Source: Campylobacteraceae bacterium (GTDB lineage: Bacteria; Campylobacterota; Campylobacteria; Campylobacterales; Arcobacteraceae). Taken from it: 64,000 bases of DNA. The notes under the pieces were generated by a model that was given only the letters and a program-made list of their open reading frames with translations, searched no databases and was not told the DNA's origin. Location of the stretch: NCBI GenBank assembly GCA_013215945.1, contig JABSOM010000005.1, positions 1-64,000 of the forward strand. Direction: 5' to 3'. Shown piece after piece: positions 35,326 to 45,356 of the stretch. The stretch's first letter is position 1; every line of letters begins with the position of its first letter. A program made the translations under genes and the position numbers.

Positions 35326-36183
35326 ATGAATTATTTTAATAAAGATTTAGACAATATCGGGTTTAAACTAATAGAACCTTGTTTAGAATTAAAACCATTT
35401 ATTCAATCTTTTTGGCTTGTTAAATTTAATAGAATTCCTTTTTCTGTGCCATTAAAAATCATAGCTGATGGAAATTCAGGTTTTGTTATAAATTTCTCCT
35501 CTGCTTATATCGTTAAAATGAAGGGAAAATCATCCACCTATAGCGATAAATTTGTTTATTTTCCTCCCAGTGAAGATCCTGCTTTTGTAAGTGCGAAGGG
35601 CAATGTTTTTGTAATAGGGGTACGCTTCAATGCAGCGGGCGTTTACAGATTTTTTAATAAAGATATTTCTAGTTTTAATAACAATATCTCTAGTATAGAA
35701 AATAGTCCTGATTGGCAAATAGATTCTTTATTCTCTAGCTTAGAAAAAACGCAAAAAGTAAAAGATAAAATACATACTTTGGAGTTATTTTTATTAGATA
35801 AATTAAAACACTCAAGAAAACGTAATTCACCTTGGATTTTTGAGTTTATATCTAGAATAAGAGAAGAAAAAGGAAATGTAAATATTCAAGACTTATGCGA
35901 AGAATTCAATGTAGATATAAGACATGTTCAAAGACGTTTTAAAATTGAACTTGGATTGAGTGCTAAGTTATACTCTAGATTAATAAGAATTCAAGACAGT
36001 AAAAAAACGCTTAGTTCCTTAATTGTGGCTTCTTTAACCTCTTTTTCTTATGATAAAGGATTTTTTGACCAGTCTCATTTTATAAATGAATTTAAACATT
36101 TTATCAAAGAAACTCCCAGAGAATATTTGCATAAAAAGTTTTTACAAGCAAAAGAATTCTCTTTTAAAAAATATAAAAAATAG
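35326..36183 (+). CDS. AraC-family transcriptional regulator
   Basis: 285 residues, a paralogue of 16142-17002. The N-terminal domain (about 10-150) contains VFVIGVRFNAAGVYRFFNKD, and the AraC HTH (about 175-268) contains VDIRHVQRRFKIELGLSAK and FFDQSHFINEFKHF. No ribosome site is visible close to the ATG. The only AAAGGA is about 30 bases upstream. The next gene, a membrane protein, starts 67 bases downstream and may be its target. Confidence 0.85.
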   Translation: MNYFNKDLDNIGFKLIEPCLELKPFIQSFWLVKFNRIPFSVPLKIIADGNSGFVINFSSAYIVKMKGKSSTYSDKFVYFPPSEDPAFVSAKGNVFVIGVRFNAAGVYRFFNKDISSFNNNISSIENSPDWQIDSLFSSLEKTQKVKDKIHTLELFLLDKLKHSRKRNSPWIFEFISRIREEKGNVNIQDLCEEFNVDIRHVQRRFKIELGLSAKLYSRLIRIQDSKKTLSSLIVASLTSFSYDKGFFDQSHFINEFKHFIKETPREYLHKKFLQAKEFSFKKYKK

Positions 36184-36250
36184 TGTCGTTTTTTTACAAG
36201 TAATAAAAATATTTTTTTAGTAATATTATAAAAATTACAAAGGAAGTATT

Positions 36251-36841
36251 ATGAACACTTTAAAAAACTACTATGGACTAATAAATAAAATGAGCCTTTT
36301 ATTGCTTGGTCTGTTTGTTTTTATTCACATTTTTAACCATCTTATTCTTGTTATATCTATTAAAGAACACATCTCTTTTATGGAGAATTTTAGATTTATT
36401 TATAGAAATATTTATATTGAAAGTATATTATTATTAGCATTTTTATTTCAAATAATAAAAAGTATCAAAGCTACATGGCGTGAGAGAAAAAATAGAAGAA
36501 CCTTCTTTGAACTCTTAGTCTTTATTTCAAAAATATATTTAATATATTTTTTGATTAATCATATAACAGCAGTATTATTTGGAAGAATAGTATTTAATCT
36601 TGATACAAATATATATTATGCAATTGCAGGATTACATGTTTTTCCTTATTCCTTCTATTTTATACCCTACTATTTTTTATCTATTATTTGTTTATTCTTT
36701 TATTGGAGTAAGAATAAAAAATCGTATTCATTTTATACAATAAATAGTATAGGTTTTATTCTTGCTTTTGTACTTTTATTGGCTCTAAAAAGCGTTTTTT
36801 ACGATATCAATATTCCTTTTGAGTATCTTGATATGTATTAG
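36251..36841 (+). CDS. hypothetical membrane protein with conserved-looking histidines, 196 aa
   Basis: About five membrane helices (roughly 13-34, 52-70, 88-108, 128-150, 160-182). Histidines sit inside or at the ends of helices: FIHIFNHL (20-27), INHITAV (about 102-108) and GLHVF (about 127-131). The pattern resembles the haem-ligating four-helix bundles of FrdC/SdhC-type cytochrome b, but length and order are not an exact match, so this is a suggestion. It has a good ribosome site (AAAGGAAG) and lies downstream of an AraC gene. Confidence 0.55.
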   Translation: MNTLKNYYGLINKMSLLLLGLFVFIHIFNHLILVISIKEHISFMENFRFIYRNIYIESILLLAFLFQIIKSIKATWRERKNRRTFFELLVFISKIYLIYFLINHITAVLFGRIVFNLDTNIYYAIAGLHVFPYSFYFIPYYFLSIICLFFYWSKNKKSYSFYTINSIGFILAFVLLLALKSVFYDINIPFEYLDMY

Positions 36842-36882
36842 GAAGTTAAGTTTTGGGAGCATAAACCTATTTAACATTTTAA

Positions 36883-36915
36883 AAAAGAGAAGATGTTTTT
36901 AAGCACCTCTCTTTT
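36883..36915. terminator. bidirectional terminator between convergent genes
   Basis: AAAAGAGA (36883-36890) and TCTCTTTT (36908-36915) with an inner loop, between the convergent membrane gene and katG. Each strand ends in a T-run after the stem. Confidence 0.55.
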
Positions 36916-36921
36916 AAATAT

Positions 36922-39180
<2,259 letters not shown>

Positions 39181-39330
39181 TTATCTTTTATAACTATACT
39201 TTACAATTCCTTAATTATATATTAATCATTAATATAATTATTAATTTAAAATGTTATATGATTTTATTATTGTAATAAATTTCAAGTATTTTATATATAA
39301 GGAATGGGCAAAACAGGGGATAGTATCCTC

Positions 39331-39372
39331 ATTAAACATTTAGTTAATCAGATAAACTTTCCTCGGGATTCT
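39331..39372 (+). repeat. intergenic repeat (TTTAGTTAATTAGGTAAACTG type), diverged copy
   Basis: CATTTAGTTAATCAGATAAA then CTTTCCTCGGGATTC, related to 41453-41505 and, on the other strand, 2165-2225. Confidence 0.45.
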
Positions 39373-39388
39373 TTTCCAACATTATTAA

Positions 39389-39423
39389 AAAAGGTGGAAT
39401 TTCACGCCCTGGGGAGTAAGTCC
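39389..39423 (+). repeat. REP-like palindrome
   Basis: AAAGGTGGAATTTCACGCCC then TGGGGAGTAAGTCC, an imperfect palindrome of the main REP-like family. Confidence 0.5.
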
Positions 39424-39480
39424 ATATGATATACTACATCAAGATATTTTAGAAGTGTCTGTACCTAAAGGAAATTATAC

Positions 39481-40161
39481 ATGCCCCAATATTCATTTGA
39501 ATTTGACTTTTCTGGTTTTAATGTAAAAGGTGATAAATACAACGATAATTGTAATACTGTCATCTTACATGGCGCTGGAAAATCATCACGCGCAAGATTT
39601 AAAAAACTAAGACATGCATTAAATAAAAAAGGTTTAAGCAGTATGAGTTTTGATTTTGTAGGACATGGAGAATCAGAGGGAGAACTTAAAAATAGCAGTT
39701 TAGAAAAAAGATTTGAACAAGCAAAAGTTACTATAAAACAGCAATCTCCTGATTTTTCTACATTAATAGCTTCGAGTATGAGTGCTTACACTGCTATCAA
39801 ATTAACAGAAATATTTCCTATTAAAAACTTAATACTTATGGTACCTGCTGTTTATACTTCAAAAGCATATACTCTTACTTTTGGTCCTTCTTTTTCAAAA
39901 ACCATTCGTGAAAAAAATAGTTGGTTAAATTCTGATGCATTTAGTATTTTAAAAGAATTTAAAGGTAATTTATTAATTATTGCTGCGCAAAATGATGAAG
40001 TCATTCCGCCTTTGCTTCTTGAACGTATATACAGTTCTGCAAGCAGTGCAAAGAGCAAAAAATTGCATATAATACCTAATGCAGAACATAGAAATCTCTT
40101 TCCCAAAATAGGTGATTTTGATTTAAGTTTGGATTTAATTCATACAATGAGTAAAACATAA
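39481..40161 (+). CDS. alpha/beta hydrolase
   Basis: 226 residues with the alpha/beta-hydrolase order: oxyanion-site HGAG (30-33), strand SMSFDFVGHGESEG (54-67), nucleophile elbow ASSMSA (97-102), acid D in AQNDEVIPP and histidine in NAEHRNLF. The elbow departs from G-x-S-x-G: A97 and S101 replace the glycines around S99. The triad is otherwise present, so activity is possible. Probably an acyl esterase or thioesterase, with unknown substrate. Confidence 0.78.
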   Translation: MPQYSFEFDFSGFNVKGDKYNDNCNTVILHGAGKSSRARFKKLRHALNKKGLSSMSFDFVGHGESEGELKNSSLEKRFEQAKVTIKQQSPDFSTLIASSMSAYTAIKLTEIFPIKNLILMVPAVYTSKAYTLTFGPSFSKTIREKNSWLNSDAFSILKEFKGNLLIIAAQNDEVIPPLLLERIYSSASSAKSKKLHIIPNAEHRNLFPKIGDFDLSLDLIHTMSKT

Positions 40162-40208
40162 CACAGAACATTTTCTTAATAATCAAATTATTAAAATGAT
40201 GATTTTTA

Positions 40209-40771
40209 AGAGCTCGTGAAAGCTAGCGCATTCGTTTTTTTTCTTCTTTTCTTGAAAAGAAGAAACAAGAAAGCAACTGACGGTTGTTGAAGGCGGAGCT
40301 TCCCTCACTTGTTATTTTGTGTTTCTAACTTGCGGAACTCCCTAAAACGTGCATTAAAGCACCTTTCTTTACGGTCAAACAGTCCTCAGTTTTTTCCGAA
40401 ATACAAAATAAACGCTCGGCTTCAACAAAGTCAGAATCACGCTCCACGTTTTTCTTAAAATATTTTCTCTTTTTAAAGTAAAGATATAAGAAATAAATAA
40501 ATCAAAGAGCAAACTTTCAATCCCCACGGCTCTTTCCCTGACTTTGATAAAGCTAAATCTTTTTATTTTTTAGCGGAAAAAGGTGAAAACTGTTAGAACG
40601 TAAAGAAATGTGCTCTTTAGCACGTTTTAGTGAGTTTTTGAACCTAGCTAACAAATAAGAATATTTAGGCACCCGAAGGGCTTTATCAACTCGTCAGTTG
40701 CTTCTTTTTGTTTCTTTTTCTGACAATTAAGAAAAAGAAAAAAGCGCAAAGGTTACTTTGTATGAGCTATT
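40209..40771. repeat. composite repeat element, copy 2 (inverted: B then A)
   Basis: An inverted copy of the element at 2729-3284. It starts TAAGAGCTCGTGAAAGCTAG (B terminus) and ends GGTTACTTTGTATGAGCT (A terminus). The internal hairpins are kept with sequence changes, for example AATGTGCT-CTTT-AGCAC near 40608-40625. I see no ORF shared with copy 1 that would explain conservation. Confidence 0.8.
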
Positions 40772-40792
40772 TAATACATTTAAGAATTATTG

Positions 40793-40828
40793 AAAAAATG
40801 GAGCTTCAAGCCATGGTGGAATTTTCAT
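40793..40828 (+). repeat. REP-like palindrome
   Basis: AAAAAATGGAGCTTCAAGCC then ATGGTGGAATTTTC, about 20 bases outside the A terminus of composite copy 2. Confidence 0.5.
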
Positions 40829-40878
40829 TTTTAACTAAAGTTTAGTTATCATAAATAACTTAAAATGAAAGGTTTTTT

Positions 40879-41352
40879 ATGTCTGGAAAAATAGTAAATT
40901 TTTATATTGCAAAAGATTCACAAAGTGAAATTCAAAGTGTTAATGAAATTGTTTTATTAAAAGATAGTGGAATATTTGGAGACAGATATTCAGTAAAAAA
41001 AGGCAGTTTTTCAGAACAAGAAGGTGAAATTAAACCTAAAAGACAAGTTACTTTAATTGAAAAAGAAAATATTGATGATTTAAATATTCTCTTAGAAACA
41101 AACTTCGATTATGGGTTATTTAGACGTAATATTCTTGTTTCAAACTGTGATTTAAATGCACTTGTTGGAAAAGAATTTTCTATTGGAAATGTTGTATTAA
41201 AAGGAATACGTTTATGTGAACCGTGTTCTTTACTTTCCAAAAGACTTAATAATAAAAAAGTTCTAAAAACACTTATTGGTAAAGGTGGTCTTAGGGCTGA
41301 AATTATTCAAGGTGGAAGATTAGTTTTAAGCGATCAAATAGAGATAAGATAA
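40879..41352 (+). CDS. MOSC-domain protein
   Basis: 157 residues covering one MOSC domain: the start of the fold (VNFYIAKD), GIFGDRYSVKKGSF (about 32-45) and the conserved cysteine in IRLCEPCSLLSKRL (about 112-125). The family is the MoCo-sulfurase C-terminal domain, which handles sulfur or molybdenum-bound substrates. Stand-alone bacterial members of this size often act on N-hydroxylated compounds or are of unknown role. It has ribosome site GAAAGG. Confidence 0.82.
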   Translation: MSGKIVNFYIAKDSQSEIQSVNEIVLLKDSGIFGDRYSVKKGSFSEQEGEIKPKRQVTLIEKENIDDLNILLETNFDYGLFRRNILVSNCDLNALVGKEFSIGNVVLKGIRLCEPCSLLSKRLNNKKVLKTLIGKGGLRAEIIQGGRLVLSDQIEIR

Positions 41353-41412
41353 TGAGATACTTGCAAAGGACACTTTGTATGAGCGCTTAAAATATATTGA
41401 TAATTACCATAA

Positions 41413-41445
41413 AAATGGAATTACTACCCCTGGCAGTAATTCTTA
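41413..41445 (+). repeat. REP-like palindrome
   Basis: AAAAATGGAATTACTACCCC then TGGCAGTAATTC, with GAATTACT/AGTAATTC arms. It follows a stray piece of the composite-repeat A terminus (about 41355-41385). Confidence 0.6.
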
Positions 41446-41452
41446 AATCTGG

Positions 41453-41505
41453 TGACAACATATTCATTTAATGATTTAGTTAATTAGGTAAACTGTCACC
41501 GGAAT
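41453..41505 (+). repeat. intergenic repeat with GGTGACA/TGTCACC ends
   Basis: GGTGACA (41453-41459) and TGTCACC (41494-41500) enclose TTTAGTTAATTAGGTAAAC. This is the best copy of a family also seen at 2165-2225 and 39331-39372. Confidence 0.6.
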
Positions 41506-41546
41506 TCGCAATAGTATAATTTAATTATTAGGTATCTCTGGAATTT

Positions 41547-42140
41547 TTATTTTGTTTGTGAATAGCCTGGGAGGGTATATAATAATTTATCTAACCCTGC
41601 TAATATATTTTTTTTATTAGCACCTAAAAACTTTATATATTCTTTTTCTGATGCCCATTTTTTGATATTAAATTCTTCATTCTTATAATAACGAAATGCA
41701 TATTGTATGCTAATTGTTTCTTTACTGTTTATTGGTACAAAATACCATATATTATATTCGTAAAATTTTTGGTATTTACTTTTAGAACTAGATATAAACT
41801 CTAATAAATAGCTATTTTCTTGTTCAGAATTTCGATAAATGGAATACTTTATATTTGGTACATTATTTTCTAAATTTTTAACTGTGTACGTTAAAATAAA
41901 CTTAGGTGAAGAATTCGAATAGTTTCTAAAAGCCACCATATTAACCCAATTATTCAAATCTCTATCTTTATCTATGTATTCATAAATATATTTTTCTAAG
42001 GTACCCTCAGTATATTTCATTTCTAAGTTTTTATCTAAGAAGTTAATTGATTTTGGATAGTTCAAAGGTTTTGTATCTGCCAAACAACTTGTAAATAATA
42101 AAATAAACATAGTACTAATAGTTAAAATATTTTTATTCAT
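41547..42140 (-). CDS. hypothetical lipoprotein, 197 aa
   Basis: I do not recognise it. The N-terminus MNKNILTISTMFILLFTSCL is a signal peptide with lipobox FTSC (C19). The mature region looks beta-rich and may be a lipocalin- or NTF2-sized fold. It is lysine- and asparagine-rich like native genes. It lies in the repeat island, with no operon partner. The ribosome site is AAAAGGAA. Confidence 0.55.
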   Translation of the reverse strand: MNKNILTISTMFILLFTSCLADTKPLNYPKSINFLDKNLEMKYTEGTLEKYIYEYIDKDRDLNNWVNMVAFRNYSNSSPKFILTYTVKNLENNVPNIKYSIYRNSEQENSYLLEFISSSKSKYQKFYEYNIWYFVPINSKETISIQYAFRYYKNEEFNIKKWASEKEYIKFLGANKKNILAGLDKLLYTLPGYSQTK

Positions 42141-42224
42141 TTATGAATTCCTTTTATTTTATAATTTATATTATTATTAATATACTTATGAAATGTTTAA
42201 GAAAGATATAGTTTTAGCATATTT

Positions 42225-42330
42225 CTTCACAGAGAGTGCAATCACAGCGAGTTTTTGAGCCTAACTAACAAATAAAGATATTTAAGTTTATCAACTCGGA
42301 AGTTGCTTCTATTTAGATACAAGTATGATT
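42225..42330 (-). repeat. degenerate half of the composite repeat
   Basis: Blocks GAGTTTTTGAGCCTAACTAA, then AAGATATTTAAG and ATCAACTCGGAAGTTGCTTC, keep the order of the A half of 40540-40715 but with deletions. Confidence 0.5.
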
Positions 42331-42420
42331 TCGTGTTTTTTTTTGAGAATTAAAAATATGATGAGGGAATGAAATGACTAAATTCTGCTTGCAGACCAAA
42401 AAGCGAAAAGGCTACTACTT

Positions 42421-42433
42421 GGTGCCTGACACC
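42421..42433. repeat. short palindrome GGTGCCTGACACC
   Basis: Same family as 390-402. It lies 13 bases from the REP-like palindrome at 42446. Confidence 0.5.
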
Positions 42434-42445
42434 TTTTCTCAAATA

Positions 42446-42493
42446 TAAAAGTGGAGATTCATTCTCAGGGGTGTAATTTTGGGGTGTAATTTT
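42446..42493 (+). repeat. REP-like palindrome, doubled
   Basis: AAAAGTGGAGATTCATTCTC, then AGGGGTGTAATTTT, followed at once by a second GGGGTGTAATTTT. Confidence 0.65.
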
Positions 42494-42569
42494 AATTTGA
42501 AAGGGAAATGTATTTAAACTAAAGGATTTCATAAAAATAAATTTTAAATTATCATCTTTTACATTATTT

Positions 42570-42600
42570 TTGGAGATTCAACCCCTTGGGTGTAATTTCC
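42570..42600 (+). repeat. REP-like palindrome
   Basis: TTGGAGATTCAACCCCTTGG then GTGTAATTTCC, a near-perfect palindrome of the family just past the stop of the 140-aa gene. The 42141-42610 gap holds only repeats. Confidence 0.65.
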
Positions 42601-42610
42601 CTTTATTTAT

Positions 42611-43033
42611 CTATTCAAATAAAAGTGAAGTTTTATCATCCCATCTAATAGAATTTATTAACCATTTATCACTAGGTTTATAAAATGTACATATATAACG
42701 AATAGATGTATTTTCATATTTGAGAATATATGTATGTTCTAAAAAACTTTTTCCAGCTTCTTTCGTTCTAATAAAATCAATTCCTATTGCATTTCCAAAA
42801 CGTTTTGAAACCATATCTAATTGTACTTTAGTTTGATATGCAACATTGTCAATTTCTGCGGGTGGTAAAGGCCAGAACTTTTTTACATCATTAAATGCTT
42901 TATTTACTTTACCTTTTTGAATACTGTACAAAGAGTTTTTACAAATATCTTTCGTATCACTTATTGTTATCAAATTATTTGCAAATAAATTCAATCCACT
43001 CACAAGTAAAATTGTGCTTAATACTTTTTTCAT
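42611..43033 (-). CDS. hypothetical exported protein, 140 aa
   Basis: I do not recognise it. A signal peptide (MKKVLSTILLVSGLNLFA, cleavage after about 18) is followed by a helical then beta-type mature domain with two cysteines (C31 and C117). It looks like a small periplasmic NTF2-like protein: the strands IDFIRTKEAGKSFLEHTYIL and SIRYICTFYKPSDKWLINSI fit this. It has ribosome site AAGGAAAAC. No partners are seen. Confidence 0.6.
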   Translation of the reverse strand: MKKVLSTILLVSGLNLFANNLITISDTKDICKNSLYSIQKGKVNKAFNDVKKFWPLPPAEIDNVAYQTKVQLDMVSKRFGNAIGIDFIRTKEAGKSFLEHTYILKYENTSIRYICTFYKPSDKWLINSIRWDDKTSLLFE

Positions 43034-43171
43034 TGTTTTCCTTATTAGATAACTATTTATTAGTTTCGCATTTTATACCAATATTACTTAATAACAATTA
43101 TTATACATTTTTTATGAATTATACAGTTGATGTTTTATTAGAAAACATATAAATATGTTATATATTTAATT

Positions 43172-43201
43172 AGGGTTTACTGCCTCTGGGGTGTAAATTT
43201 T
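43172..43201 (+). repeat. REP-like palindrome, partial
   Basis: AGGGTTTACTGCCTCTGGGG then TGTAAATTTT, about 20 bases outside the inner end of composite half copy 3. Confidence 0.5.
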
Positions 43202-43222
43202 AAGAAATAAATAAAGAATAAA

Positions 43223-43479
43223 AATTCATTCCCTACGGCTCTTTCCCTGACTTTGATAAAGCTAAATGTTTTTATTTTTTAACGGAAAAAGGCGAGGACT
43301 GTTCGAGCGTGAAGAAATGTGCTCTTTAGCACATTTTAGTAGGTTCCACAGCCTAGTTAAACAATAAAAATCTTTAGGTACCCGAAGGGCTTTATCAACT
43401 CGTCAGTTGCTTCTTTTTGTTTCTTTTTCTGACAATTAAGAAAAAGAAAAAAGCGCAAAGTCACTTTGTATGAGCTATT
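43223..43479. repeat. composite repeat element, copy 3 (A half only)
   Basis: From ATTCATTCCCTACGGCTC to TCACTTTGTATGAGCTATT. It matches the A half of copy 2 closely, including the hairpin AATGTGCT-CTTT-AGCACATT (43316-43335). The B half is missing, which shows that A can exist alone. Confidence 0.75.
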
Positions 43480-43982
43480 ACATATAAAAGTGAAGATTCA
43501 TTCTCAGGTATTGATGCCAGAAAGCTTCCCACACAACACAGAGCTGATTCATTTACGGTATAGCCTGAACTCCCTTTCATTTTTCCATCCCCAGGATATA
43601 TGTATCGTACTTCGCTAAATAAGTTAGCATGCTTACAAAGTATGTCTTCAAGGTTTATCGAATATTTGCTCGAAATTGATTCGGAAAGCCAATTTTTAAG
43701 CTCTTGGGGGAGATAATTATAGACACCAATAAGGTCATGTCCCTTAACGTGCTCTACTTTTACGCTATTGATTTTACTAGGTATACTTTTTGATGTAGTT
43801 ATCGTTTTTTTTACTCGAAGGCTCTTGAGCATCAATTCTATACTGAATGCTAACAAAACATAGTATGGTGAATTTGAATAGTGAACAGGATGCTCCTTCA
43901 GTACAGCAGCTGAATCAAAAAATTTCTTCCCCTCGTAATGAAGCATGTGATCGAAACTAAAATCATCTTTAACTACTGCCAC
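43461..43982 (-). CDS. HEPN-like hypothetical protein, 173 aa, 3' end overrun by repeat
   Basis: A GTG start with a perfect ribosome site (AAAAGGAGG). The segment about 15-58 (YEGKKFFDSAAVLKEHP, SPYYVLLAFSIELMLKSLRV) resembles the HEPN-type helical domain of small RNA- or nucleotide-related proteins. The rest is unrecognised. The last residues (about 159-173, PENESSLLYVIAHTK) are encoded by a REP-like palindrome and the composite-repeat end, so the native C-terminus has been lost. Base composition is clearly richer in G+C than the neighbours, suggesting transfer. Confidence 0.6.
   Translation of the reverse strand: MAVVKDDFSFDHMLHYEGKKFFDSAAVLKEHPVHYSNSPYYVLLAFSIELMLKSLRVKKTITTSKSIPSKINSVKVEHVKGHDLIGVYNYLPQELKNWLSESISSKYSINLEDILCKHANLFSEVRYIYPGDGKMKGSSGYTVNESALCCVGSFLASIPENESSLLYVIAHTK
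43485..43509 (+). repeat. REP-like palindrome inside the 3' end of a gene
   Basis: AAAAGTGAAGATTCATTCTC then AGG. It lies a few bases outside the A terminus of copy 3, as at 2695-2724, and forms the last codons of the HEPN-like gene. Confidence 0.6.
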
Positions 43983-43989
43983 TGAAACC

Positions 43990-44030
43990 TCCTTTTGTAA
44001 CTAACGTTTGACTACTGCGACACACTGTGT
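43990..44030 (-). other. attC-like imperfect hairpin
   Basis: On the minus strand GACTATCAGACGAACACA and TGTGTCGCAGTAGTC pair with bulged bases and run into AAACGTTAGTTAC, recalling the end of an integron attC site (TCAAGCGTTAG-like). The GTG of the HEPN-like gene follows about 22 bases later, the spacing seen in gene cassettes. The opposite core site is not clear. Confidence 0.35.
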
Positions 44031-44176
44031 TCGTCTGATAGTCATTTTGTACTTTGATTTATTTTATCTTGAAATTAACATTAGTACTATCAACACTTTA
44101 AATGTACTGCCATTTTCATAGTTCACTGTTCATCATAAGAAAACAACAAAAACATTGCCTTATCTAAAATCAATAA

Positions 44177-44320
44177 TACCATTAAAAAATAACATTCCAA
44201 TAATAAAATCACTTTATTAAATAATAACAAAAAGGTGTCACAGTTTGCGTCACAGTTTTCACAAATTTCTAAATTTCACCAAAGAAAATAAATCATCACT
44301 TTTAAAAGAAAATAACATTT
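44177..44320. repeat. diverged intergenic repeat, copy 2
   Basis: ACCATTAAAAAATAACATTC through AAAGGTGTCACAGTTT, matching 34850-34995 in block order. The rest of the 43983-44443 gap shows no gene. Confidence 0.5.
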
Positions 44321-44443
44321 ATTAAATAAAAAAATCTCCAATACTCCAAATATGAAACAAATAGCAATTTTCTCCTATCTTTATAAGCAAAAATGAAATA
44401 TACTACTTGTTAAAAAATAGATTTATAAATCTAAAGGCAAATT

Positions 44444-45334
44444 ATGGCTAAAAATTTACCTCTTATATTATTTGCAATACTAGGAATAATATGGGGCTCA
44501 AACTTTATATATATGAAATGGGCAAGCGAATACTTATCTGATATTCAAATCGTACTAATAAGAGTACTCTTTGGCTTCATCCCAGTGTTGATTTATGCTA
44601 TGTATCTAAAAGTATTAAAACTTGAACACTTAAAACACAGTTTTCATTTTTTTGTAATGTCCTTATTAGCAACGACTGTTTATTATTACTTTTTTGTAAA
44701 AGCATCTTCTTTACTATTATCAGGGGTTGTAGGTGCGCTAAGTGGCACCATCCCACTCTTTACTTTCATTCTTGCCGTTATTTTTATAAAAGAAGAAAAA
44801 ATAACACCCCTTAGAATCTTAGGTATATCCATTGGACTTTTAGGCGTGGTACTTATTGCAAAACCTTATGATGCCAATTTATTAGAAACAAATATAGAAG
44901 GCGTTATTTTTGCCATAACAGGCTCGCTGATTATTGGAATATCATTTGTTTATGCCAAACGATTTATTTCACCTTTAAAAATACATTTTGCAGCACTTAC
45001 GTCTTATCAATTGGGTTATGCTCTTCTTGTATTGCTTTTTATTACGGATTATAAGGGCATTGAAAATATTCTGCCTCATACCCATGTATTTATAGGTTTA
45101 GTTGTTGGTTTAGGATTATTAGGAACAGGTTTGGCTTTTATTATTTACTATTATTTAATTGAGCGAATTGGTGCAGTAAATGCATCATCAGCAACCTATC
45201 TTCCACCTCTTGTAGCTCTTTTTATTGCTTACTTTTTTGTGAATGAAAATATAACTTTTGTTGATCTTCTGGCTACTGTTTTGATTTTTTCTGGGGTATT
45301 TTTAATCAATGCTAAGAAAAAAGTCAAAGCTTAG
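44444..45334 (+). CDS. EamA/DMT-family transporter
   Basis: 296 residues and ten helices in two EamA repeats (about 6-138 and 152-291). It has the start LFAILGIIWGSNFIYMKWAS, typical of the family, and the GALSGTIPLFTFILAVIFIKEE stretch at the end of repeat 1. A probable metabolite exporter. It converges on an AraC regulator with 22 bases between stops. Confidence 0.87.
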   Translation: MAKNLPLILFAILGIIWGSNFIYMKWASEYLSDIQIVLIRVLFGFIPVLIYAMYLKVLKLEHLKHSFHFFVMSLLATTVYYYFFVKASSLLLSGVVGALSGTIPLFTFILAVIFIKEEKITPLRILGISIGLLGVVLIAKPYDANLLETNIEGVIFAITGSLIIGISFVYAKRFISPLKIHFAALTSYQLGYALLVLLFITDYKGIENILPHTHVFIGLVVGLGLLGTGLAFIIYYYLIERIGAVNASSATYLPPLVALFIAYFFVNENITFVDLLATVLIFSGVFLINAKKKVKA

Positions 45335-45356
45335 AGACTTGGGCTGAATCTTTATT

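Noticed and set aside
42350-42532. 60-aa ORF on the minus strand
   Set aside because: It is made of REP-like and GACACC palindromes with no ribosome site.
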